A stretch of 5,442 bases of DNA from Pseudomonadota bacterium (GTDB lineage: Bacteria > Pseudomonadota > Gammaproteobacteria > Acidithiobacillales > Acidithiobacillaceae). Shown piece by piece: positions 1 to 4,967 of the stretch (position 1 is the stretch's first letter; each line of letters opens with the position of its first letter). The notes below the pieces were generated by a model. It did no database searches and was not told the DNA's origin. It saw nothing but the letters and a program-made list of their open reading frames with translations. Location of the stretch: positions 1 to 5,442 of the forward strand of contig JAKAFG010000144.1 in the NCBI GenBank assembly GCA_021818125.1. The letters run 5' to 3'. Made by a program: the position numbers and the translations under genes.

Positions 1-206
1 AGGGTTTCCGCCTCTTCCAGAGAAGCCACGGCAAAGGCATCGACACCTGCCTCTGCCAGCACCGGGGCGCAGAGCGCGACATCATGTCCGTAGGCATTGG
101 CTTTGACCGCCGCCATAATTTGCGCGTGGGGCGCATGCTGGCGCACCACGGCCATATTATGGCGCAGTGCAGCAGCGGAAATATGGGCAACAACAGGGCG
201 AGTCAT
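1..206 (-). CDS. alr: Alanine racemase, N-terminal part (gene runs off the window)
   Basis: Pyridoxal-phosphate enzyme that interconverts L- and D-alanine in the cytoplasm and supplies D-alanine for peptidoglycan. Only the first 68 codons are present; the gene continues beyond position 1. The N-terminus has the family layout: a short beta strand, the ALRHN motif at residues 13-17 and AVKANAYGH at 33-41. K35 is the lysine expected to carry PLP, and Y39 is the conserved partner tyrosine. The usual YGHG reads YGHD here. The ATG at 206 gives the normal family N-terminus but has no clear SD. An in-frame TTG six codons upstream (224) is an alternative start. It lies 59 bases after dnaB on the same strand, the common dnaB-alr arrangement, and is probably co-transcribed. 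The family call is secure from the PLP motif; whether it is the biosynthetic or a catabolic paralogue cannot be told from this fragment. Confidence 0.93.
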   Translation of the reverse strand, partial: MTRPVVAHISAAALRHNMAVVRQHAPHAQIMAAVKANAYGHDVALCAPVLAEAGVDAFAVASLEEAET

Positions 207-265
207 GTGACCATGATACCGCAAAGCACAGGAAAATCCCCTGGCAAAAATCAGTGCGCAGAAAG

Positions 266-1639
266 CTAATGCCCGAAACTATCCCCGGACGGCGCATAAT
301 TCTCAAAGCGGGTATATTCACCGAAGAAGCTCATTCGCACGGTTCCGATGGGTCCGTTGCGCTGTTTACCGATGATCACCTCGGCAATGCCCTTCACCTC
401 TTCCTTGTCCTTGTAATACACCTCATCGCGGTAAAGGAAAAGAATCAGGTCGGCATCCTGTTCAATAGCGCCGGATTCGCGCAGATCGGACATCTGCGGA
501 CGCTTTTCGGTACGGCTTTCCAGACTGCGGTTGAGCTGCGAGAGGGCCATCACCGGGATGGACAACTCTTTGGCCAACGCCTTGAGCGAACGGCTGATCT
601 CGGAAATCTCGGCGACCCGATTGTCACCCCTCCCCGGCACCTGCATGAGTTGCAGATAGTCGACCACAATCAGCGCCAAACCATGCTCTCGCTTCAGCCG
701 ACGCGCCCGCGAGCGCAAATCCGTCGGTGTCAGCGCCGCCGAGTCATCCGCGAACAACGGCGCATTGCCGAGTTCACCGATGGCATGGGCGATGCGCGGC
801 CAGTCGTCATTACCCAGGCTGCCATTGCGCAGCCGGTGCTGGTCCACCCGCCCCCGCGACGAGAGTGCCCGCAAGACGATCTCGTCCGTCGGCATTTCCA
901 TGCTGAAAACCGCCACCGGCTTGCCTTCGTTACAGGCGACATGCTCAGCTATGTTCATGGCGAAAGAGGTTTTGCCCATACTCGGACGACCGGCGACGAT
1001 GATGAGCTGGCCCGGATGCAGGCCGGAGGTTTTCTCGTCCAGATCGGCAAAGCCTGTGGACAGACCCGTGACGCCTTTTTTCTCGCGGGCGATGGTCTCG
1101 ATTCGATCGATTACCGCCGGGAGTGCATCCTTGAGTTGCTTGAAGCCTTCACCGGCGCGCTGCTGCCCTTCGGCGAGCTGAAAGACCCGGCTTTCCGCCT
1201 CGTCCAACAGCGCCTGAGCTTCCCGCCCTTCCGGACGATAGGCCAGTTCGGCAATTTCCCGGCCAACCCGAATGAGGTCGCGCAGGGTAGCCCGCTCCCG
1301 CACGATCCGCGCATAGGCGAGCACATTGGCCGCCGAGGGTGTCTCGTTGGCCAACATGAGGAGATACTGCACCCCGCCCACCTCAGCAAGTTGCTCGTGA
1401 TCTTGCAACCACTCGGAGACCGTGACGGCGTCTACCGCCCGCCCGGCACCCAGCATGGCACTGATGGCCAGGAAAATCTGGCGGTGACGGCGCTCATAAA
1501 AATCTTCGGCCGTCACCGCCTCGGTCACTTGATCCGCTGTATCGGGGTCAATCAGCAGGGCACCGATGACGGATTGCTCCGCCTCAATAGAGTGCGGCGG
1601 TGCCTTGACCCCGCCGCCATGGTCCGCAGACTCGAACAC
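266..1639 (-). CDS. dnaB: Replicative DNA helicase DnaB
   Basis: Hexameric 5'-3' helicase that unwinds the replication fork and contacts primase (DnaG) and the polymerase clamp-loader complex. The protein is 457 aa, close to the E. coli length of about 471, and aligns by eye over its whole length. The N-terminal domain starts with [11 protein letters not shown] (14-24) and includes TPSAANV (100-106). A linker leads to the RecA-like domain from about residue 190. Walker A is GRPSMGKT (217-224), the catalytic glutamate is E248 in SMEMP, and Walker B is [10 protein letters not shown] (323-332, D327). [10 protein letters not shown] (365-374) holds the sensor glutamine Q368, and GKQRNG (424-429) holds the trans-acting K425/R427 finger. 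I see no intein and no missing key residue. The start is GTG, 25 bases after rplI; the only SD-like run is GGGG, 8 bases upstream and inside a possible hairpin. The tail after the helicase core is short. Confidence 0.98.
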   Translation of the reverse strand: MFESADHGGGVKAPPHSIEAEQSVIGALLIDPDTADQVTEAVTAEDFYERRHRQIFLAISAMLGAGRAVDAVTVSEWLQDHEQLAEVGGVQYLLMLANETPSAANVLAYARIVRERATLRDLIRVGREIAELAYRPEGREAQALLDEAESRVFQLAEGQQRAGEGFKQLKDALPAVIDRIETIAREKKGVTGLSTGFADLDEKTSGLHPGQLIIVAGRPSMGKTSFAMNIAEHVACNEGKPVAVFSMEMPTDEIVLRALSSRGRVDQHRLRNGSLGNDDWPRIAHAIGELGNAPLFADDSAALTPTDLRSRARRLKREHGLALIVVDYLQLMQVPGRGDNRVAEISEISRSLKALAKELSIPVMALSQLNRSLESRTEKRPQMSDLRESGAIEQDADLILFLYRDEVYYKDKEEVKGIAEVIIGKQRNGPIGTVRMSFFGEYTRFENYAPSGDSFGH

Positions 1640-1647
1640 TCCGCCGT

Positions 1648-1664
1648 CCCCGCCAGCGCCGGGG
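1648..1664 (-). promoter_or_regulatory. Possible hairpin over the dnaB ribosome-binding site
   Basis: On the minus strand CCCCG and CGGGG pair around a 7-base loop. The hairpin begins directly after the rplI TGA and ends 8 bases before the dnaB GTG. Its 3' arm contains the only SD-like G-run for dnaB, so folding would hide that site. No T-tract follows, so it is not an intrinsic terminator. In GC-rich DNA a 5-bp stem may arise by chance. Confidence 0.35.
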
Positions 1665-2111
1665 TCAGGCGCGCTCGACGAACACCATCACGTCCAGCTC
1701 CACTTCCGGGTGCAGATGCAACCGCGCCGGGAATTCACCTATCCGCTTGATCGGGCCATCCGCCAGGCGGATTTCCGAATGGGCCACTTCATGACCCAGA
1801 GCCGCCAGCGCAGCACTGATATCATGCAAGCCCACCGAGCCAAACAAACGGCCATCTTCGCCCGCCTGCAGGGCGATTTTGACCACGGCTTCCGCCAACG
1901 CGGCAGCGCGTTTCTGAGCCGCCTGCAAACGCTCTGACTCAACATGCTCCAAAGCCGCTTTACGCTCGGCAAAGTCTTCCAGATTGCGCTGGTTGGCCAC
2001 TATGGCCTTTCCCTGCGGCACCAGAAAATTGCGCCCATAGCCCGGCCGCACTTCGACCACATCACCCAGACGCCCCAACTTGTTGATACGTTCCAGCAAA
2101 ATCACTTTCAT
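1665..2111 (-). CDS. rplI: 50S ribosomal protein L9
   Basis: L9 is an elongated large-subunit protein bound to 23S rRNA near the L1 stalk and involved in translational fidelity. The product is 148 aa, the normal length (E. coli about 149). The N-terminal rRNA-binding domain carries the complete family signature at residues 13-40: G13, G16, V21, G24, Y25, N28, F29, L30, G34 and N40. The connecting helix, rich in E, K, A and Q, spans about 41-80, and the C-terminal domain follows (LFGSVGLHDI at 89-98, then the IKRIGEF region from 121). The ATG at 2111 was chosen because it begins with the invariant MKVILLE and follows a GGAGG with an 8-base spacer. The frame stays open upstream to 2375, but that stretch lies inside the DUF2232 gene. 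It sits between DUF2232 (38-base gap) and dnaB (25-base gap). Confidence 0.97.
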   Translation of the reverse strand: MKVILLERINKLGRLGDVVEVRPGYGRNFLVPQGKAIVANQRNLEDFAERKAALEHVESERLQAAQKRAAALAEAVVKIALQAGEDGRLFGSVGLHDISAALAALGHEVAHSEIRLADGPIKRIGEFPARLHLHPEVELDVMVFVERA

Positions 2112-2119
2112 TTCAAATC

Positions 2120-2124
2120 CCTCC
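2120..2124 (-). promoter_or_regulatory. Shine-Dalgarno of rplI
   Basis: GGAGG lies 8 bases before the rplI ATG and fixes that start against the longer open frame. It directly follows a run of seven T on the coding strand (2125-2131). No stem precedes the T-run, so this is not an intrinsic terminator; the A/U-rich stretch probably keeps the SD unpaired. Confidence 0.85.
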
Positions 2125-2149
2125 AAAAAAATTCCTTGCAAAACCGCCA

Positions 2150-3067
2150 TCAGGACCGCGAGCCGGCAAACCGTTGGCGCAAATGAAAAACACGATCCAC
2201 AATGCCCAGCACAGCAACCACCAGCACGAACTGTGAAAGCAGGATCAGTCCGATATAAAAAGCTGCCAGCGCGATCATGGGCCAGCCCCTTGACGCAAAC
2301 CACAGGTGCACAAAACTCAGGCCTTGCAGCAGATATAGGCCGCCGACCAAAATGGCAAGGTTCTGTACTGGCCATAGTGCATTACCATGCAGCAGACTGA
2401 TGCCCAACAACGTCACGGCGAGCAACCAGATCAGCCGATCCGGCAGCACCCAGTCCCGAAACACCCGTTGTGGCACCAGAATGCCCTGGAAACGTTCGCG
2501 CCAGCGACTGGCCAGCAACGCCGCCAGTGTCCAGAGCAGCGCCATGCCGGCGGCGAGAATCCCTGGCATCAAGCGGGTCATGTCAGCCAATATCTGGCGC
2601 TGCGTCGCACTTAACTCTTTACGCGCTGGTGCCAGCAAATGTTCCATCTGCGTTTGCCAGAAGGCAGGGCCCACTCCTTGCGGGATGACCCAAAGCGCGA
2701 GCACCAGCGCCAAAACAGACAAGCCGATGGTCACCCAGACTACCCCGCCCCACTGCAGGTCCCACTGCAAGGCTTCCCCCAACAGCCGCCCCGGCAGCCA
2801 GGCCACCAGAGCAAACGCCACGCCATACCACGGGTTCAGCGTAAACAGTGCGGAGGCGGCCCCGGCAATCAGCAGAACCTCGAAGCTCTCCTTGCGTCCG
2901 GCCTGCAGGGTAACCAGCGCCACCAAAGCGACGCAGTTGAGCAGTAACGGCCCGGCAAGAAAAGGGACCAGTCCCGCAGCACTAAAGAGTACAGCAATAC
3001 TGATGCCGGCTTGCCAGCGTCCGCTGAGAAACCAGCGCAAGACCCCACCTTCCGTCTGCGCCGCCAC
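2150..3067 (-). CDS. DUF2232-type multi-pass inner-membrane protein of unknown function
   Basis: A 305-residue, strongly hydrophobic protein. Likely membrane segments are near residues 19-37, 39-56, 62-90 (probably two), 107-128, 166-187, 211-226, 233-256 and 262-290. A soluble stretch at about 131-165 separates the fifth segment from the next. The C-terminus, LGIVDRVFHLRQRF (287-300), resembles the G-x-x-D...R-x-R end I associate with DUF2232/YybS-like proteins. Such a gene between rpsR and rplI is a layout I recall from several gammaproteobacteria; the molecular function is not established. The GTG at 3067 has no SD and lies inside a perfect inverted repeat. An in-frame TTG at 3040 (codon 10) follows AAGGTGG and GGAAGG and would give 296 aa beginning MRWFLSG. 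The gene is in the same frame as rpsR, separated by one TAA and five codons. It could instead be an unrelated membrane protein in the conserved slot. Confidence 0.8.
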   Translation of the reverse strand: MAAQTEGGVLRWFLSGRWQAGISIAVLFSAAGLVPFLAGPLLLNCVALVALVTLQAGRKESFEVLLIAGAASALFTLNPWYGVAFALVAWLPGRLLGEALQWDLQWGGVVWVTIGLSVLALVLALWVIPQGVGPAFWQTQMEHLLAPARKELSATQRQILADMTRLMPGILAAGMALLWTLAALLASRWRERFQGILVPQRVFRDWVLPDRLIWLLAVTLLGISLLHGNALWPVQNLAILVGGLYLLQGLSFVHLWFASRGWPMIALAAFYIGLILLSQFVLVVAVLGIVDRVFHLRQRFAGSRS

Positions 3068-3080
3068 CGGAACGCCGGTG
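3065..3080 (-). promoter_or_regulatory. Perfect intercistronic hairpin covering the DUF2232 GTG
   Basis: CACCGG and CCGGTG form a perfect 6-bp inverted repeat around the 4-base loop CGTT. The stem starts two bases after the rpsR TAA, and its last three bases are the GTG of the downstream reading frame. No T-run follows, so termination is unlikely. It could mask initiation, act as a 3' stabiliser or processing site for the rpsF-rpsR part of the message, or both. Confidence 0.5.
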
Positions 3081-3082
3081 CC

Positions 3083-3358
3083 TTAACGCACGACGTAGGG
3101 CAATAACGCCAGAAAACGGGCGCGCTTGATCGCTGTAGTCAACTGCCGCTGATACAAATTGCTGGTTCCGGTAATCCGGCTGGGGACGATTTTACCTGTC
3201 TCACCCACATAGGCCTGCAAGGTTTTCAGATCCTTGTAGTCAATCTCTTTGACGCCCTCTGCCTTGAAACGGCAGAACTTACGGCGACGGGTAAAGTTAC
3301 TGCCACCGCCACGCTTGTCGCCATCACTATCCCGATCTCTGTCCCGATTAAATGCCAT
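3083..3358 (-). CDS. rpsR: 30S ribosomal protein S18
   Basis: S18 binds the 16S central domain/platform as a heterodimer with S6. The product is 91 aa against about 75 in E. coli. The conserved core runs from RRRKFCRF (24-31) through [14 protein letters not shown], the near-invariant [11 protein letters not shown] and [20 protein letters not shown] to the end. The difference is an N-terminal extension of about 16 residues, [14 protein letters not shown] then KRGGGSNF, low-complexity and charged, including three RD pairs encoded by near-repeated codons. The ATG at 3358 follows AAGGAG with a 7-base spacer, and no alternative start lies between it and the core, so the extension is probably real. 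The gene is 15 bases after rpsF; no priB lies between them, unlike the enterobacterial order rpsF-priB-rpsR-rplI. Confidence 0.97.
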   Translation of the reverse strand: MAFNRDRDRDSDGDKRGGGSNFTRRRKFCRFKAEGVKEIDYKDLKTLQAYVGETGKIVPSRITGTSNLYQRQLTTAIKRARFLALLPYVVR

Positions 3359-3365
3359 CTGAAAT

Positions 3366-3371
3366 CTCCTT
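3366..3371 (-). promoter_or_regulatory. Shine-Dalgarno of rpsR
   Basis: AAGGAG lies 7 bases before the rpsR ATG and starts two bases after the rpsF stop codon. I see no competing hairpin in the 15-base gap. It is identical to the SD chosen for rpsF, which would allow matched output of the S6:S18 pair. Confidence 0.88.
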
Positions 3372-3373
3372 GA

Positions 3374-3778
3374 TTAAGCCGTCGCTACGGTTTCGTTATC
3401 GCTGTGGTCCGGCTCGCTTTCGTCTTCGGCGGTTTCTTCACTGCGCTCACGACGGTCACTTTCATCGCGGGCCAGGAAAGAGGGGCCGGTGACGGCTTCA
3501 TCGCGGACCAAAATCAGGTGGCGCAATACCGCATCATTGAAGCGGAAGGCATCTTCCAACTCAGCCAAAGCGGTCCCGGTGCATTCCACATTCATCAGGA
3601 CGTAATGGGCCTTGTGGGCCTTCTTGATGGGGTAGGCCAGTTGCCGGCGACCCCAGTCTTCCAGACGATGAAAATGCCCGCCATCGCTCTCGATCATGCC
3701 ACGATAGCGCTCAATCATCTGGGGGACCTGCTCACTCTGGTCAGGATGGACCAGAAACACAATTTCATAATGACGCAA
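3374..3778 (-). CDS. rpsF: 30S ribosomal protein S6 (TTG start)
   Basis: S6 binds the 16S central domain together with S18. With the TTG at 3778 the product is 134 aa and begins [18 protein letters not shown], matching E. coli S6 almost exactly from its first residue. The family core [15 protein letters not shown] is at 37-51, [11 protein letters not shown] at 55-65 and [10 protein letters not shown] at 78-87. The tail from about residue 105 is rich in E, D, R and S and probably disordered, as in E. coli. The TTG was chosen over the in-frame GTG at 3799, which would add seven residues (MNHKEQL), because AAGGAG lies 6 bases before the TTG while the GTG has no SD. The extra codons would in fact encode the SD itself. 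It is the first gene of the ribosomal block, behind a promoter and a structured leader. The family call is certain; the start is well supported but inferred. Confidence 0.95.
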   Translation of the reverse strand: MRHYEIVFLVHPDQSEQVPQMIERYRGMIESDGGHFHRLEDWGRRQLAYPIKKAHKAHYVLMNVECTGTALAELEDAFRFNDAVLRHLILVRDEAVTGPSFLARDESDRRERSEETAEDESEPDHSDNETVATA

Positions 3779-3844
3779 AAGTTGCTCCTTATGGTTCACT
3801 GCGGAGTCCGGGCGCCCATCGCCCGAACAAGGAGTAAAAGGTGA
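3779..3844 (-). promoter_or_regulatory. rpsF 5' leader with anti-SD and GC hairpin; candidate S6:S18 autoregulatory element
   Basis: From the predicted transcription start to the TTG, the leader contains CTCCTT (3834-3829) and a 9-bp stem with one U.G pair closed by a 5-base loop (3828-3806; GTTCGGGCG against CGCCCGGAC). A 15-base segment containing CCG (3805-3791) follows, then the SD AAGGAG (3790-3785). CTCCTT is perfectly complementary to the SD, so the leader can close into an outer stem that hides the SD around the inner hairpin. Leader motifs bound by the S6:S18 complex, with a conserved CCG, have been described in many bacteria. Placement fits, but I did not match a covariance model. 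Confidence 0.5.
3785..3790 (-). promoter_or_regulatory. Shine-Dalgarno that sets the rpsF TTG start
   Basis: AAGGAG with a 6-base spacer precedes TTG-CGT-CAT-TAT-GAA. It lies inside the longer GTG reading frame as the codons for K4 and E5, which argues that the longer frame is not the one translated. Confidence 0.8.
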
Positions 3845-3850
3845 GGGCGT

Positions 3851-3878
3851 ATTCTAATACGCGACGCGGGAAAAACAA
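3851..3878 (-). promoter_or_regulatory. Probable sigma-70 promoter for the rpsF operon
   Basis: On the minus strand TTGTTT (3878-3873) and TAGAAT (3856-3851) are separated by 16 bases. The -10 element matches TATAAT at five of six positions; the -35 matches TTGACA mainly in its TTG. It lies in the only sizeable gap of the window, downstream of the nagZ stop, and would give a leader of about 65 bases. Position and -10 quality support it; no start-site data are available. Confidence 0.55.
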
Positions 3879-3902
3879 GGGGTTAACCTTTTGGCCCGTG
3901 CA

Positions 3903-4967
3903 TCAGCCAGCGAATCCAGGGGCCAGAGCCCGCAATTGCTCGATCTGATGCAGACAGCGCGCCCGGTCTGCGGGGGACAGGGGTAATGTTGCAGCGTTCC
4001 CGGCGAGCTTCTGCAGGCGGTCACCCGTCGGTAGTGCCTCTTTGGTTTGCAGATGCGAGATCGCCGTTTTCGCCCCCTCCGGATCGTTACAAATCAGCAG
4101 TAAGTCCGCGCCCGCTGCCAGTGCCGCGTCCACCCGGGCGGCCATATCACCGACACCTTGCGCACCCGCCATGCTGAGGTCGTCACTGACCACCACACCG
4201 GTGAAGCACATATCTTTGCGGAGGATTTCCCGCAGCCAGCGTGATGAGAAACCGGCAGGATGTTCAGTATCTACCTGGGGATAGAGACAATGCGCGGGCA
4301 TAATCGCCGGGATCCCCGCAGCGATCAGGGCAGCAAAGGGCTGAAGGTCTTCCTGAATGGCGCTGAGCGGACGCTCATCCAGAGGTAAATCGAGATGAGA
4401 GTCGGCGGCTACCGCACCGTGACCGGGGAAATGCTTGGCGACCCCCTGCAAGCCGGTCCGTGCCATACCCTCCCAGAACGCTACCGCGATAACACCCACC
4501 CACTCGGGATCACGATGGATGGCGCGGTCGCCGATCACCGCAGAAACGCCGCGATCCAGATCTACGCAGGGGGTAAAGTCTATATCCAGGCCGAGCGCCC
4601 GGAGTTCCGCACCGAGTAGAAGCCCCCAGTCCCGTGCTGCCGTCTGCGCCTTTTCCAGTCCGTCACGATCCGCCAGACGACCCAGAGTCGCCATGGGTGG
4701 GAAGCGCGTCACCCCGGCACGCAAACGCTGCACCCGTCCCCCTTCCTGATCAATACCGATAAGGAGCGGCGGAGAACGCAGCGCATGCAATTCGCCGCAC
4801 AGGGCGCGCACCTGTTCGGCATCGACGCAGTTGCGGGCAAAAAGGATGACGCCACCCACCGCCGGCTGGCGCAGCATCGCCCATTCCGCGACAGTGGGCT
4901 GCAGCCCGGCAATATCGACCATCAGCGGACCCCGTGCGGGGCGCTGCAGCTCAGTCTGTAGCGGCAT
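3903..4967 (-). CDS. nagZ: Beta-N-acetylhexosaminidase NagZ (glycoside hydrolase family 3)
   Basis: Cytosolic enzyme that removes N-acetylglucosamine from anhydro-muropeptides during cell-wall recycling. The product is 354 aa (E. coli 341), a single TIM-barrel domain without the second domain of larger GH3 enzymes. Motifs are GPLMVDIAG (13-21), VGGVILFARN (37-46), IDQEGGRVQR (72-81) and KHFPGHGAVAADSH (178-191), with D189 and H191 as the mobile-loop dyad. SDDLSM (261-266) has D262 as the expected nucleophile. No signal peptide is visible, consistent with a cytoplasmic enzyme. The ATG at 4967 has AGGAG 10 bases upstream; the frame is open to 5123, but that part overlaps the permease frame and is arginine-rich shadow sequence. 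Residue M16 is another possible start. It overlaps the permease end by 17 bases, which suggests translational coupling. alr, at the far end of the block, is also a cell-wall enzyme. Confidence 0.95.
   Translation of the reverse strand: MPLQTELQRPARGPLMVDIAGLQPTVAEWAMLRQPAVGGVILFARNCVDAEQVRALCGELHALRSPPLLIGIDQEGGRVQRLRAGVTRFPPMATLGRLADRDGLEKAQTAARDWGLLLGAELRALGLDIDFTPCVDLDRGVSAVIGDRAIHRDPEWVGVIAVAFWEGMARTGLQGVAKHFPGHGAVAADSHLDLPLDERPLSAIQEDLQPFAALIAAGIPAIMPAHCLYPQVDTEHPAGFSSRWLREILRKDMCFTGVVVSDDLSMAGAQGVGDMAARVDAALAAGADLLLICNDPEGAKTAISHLQTKEALPTGDRLQKLAGNAATLPLSPADRARCLHQIEQLRALAPGFAG

Noticed and set aside
229..243. Inverted repeat CAGG...CCTG in the dnaB-alr gap
   Set aside because: Only 4 Watson-Crick pairs plus U.G pairs and no T-tract follows; not enough for a terminator, and it does not cover the alr start.
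167..1750. Long open frame of 527 codons on the plus strand opposite dnaB
   Set aside because: It is fully antisense to an unmistakable dnaB, its translation shows no family resemblance and is rich in R, H, P and G, typical of a GC-rich shadow frame.
2125..2131. Run of seven T on the coding strand before rplI
   Set aside because: No stem precedes it, so it is not a terminator; probably just an unstructured region next to the SD.
2112..2375. Upstream in-frame extension of rplI to 236 residues
   Set aside because: The extension lies inside the DUF2232 gene; the canonical MKVILLE start has a strong SD at 2120-2124.
2277..3086. Plus-strand frame of 269 codons opposite the membrane-protein gene
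   Set aside because: Low-complexity S/T/A/P/R translation with no recognisable domain, antisense to a protein with clear membrane segments.
3872..3895. Possible intrinsic terminator after nagZ (AAGG-TTAACC-CCTT then a T-run)
   Set aside because: The stem is only 4 bp and AT-rich, and the T-run coincides with the -35 box of the rpsF promoter; too weak to call.
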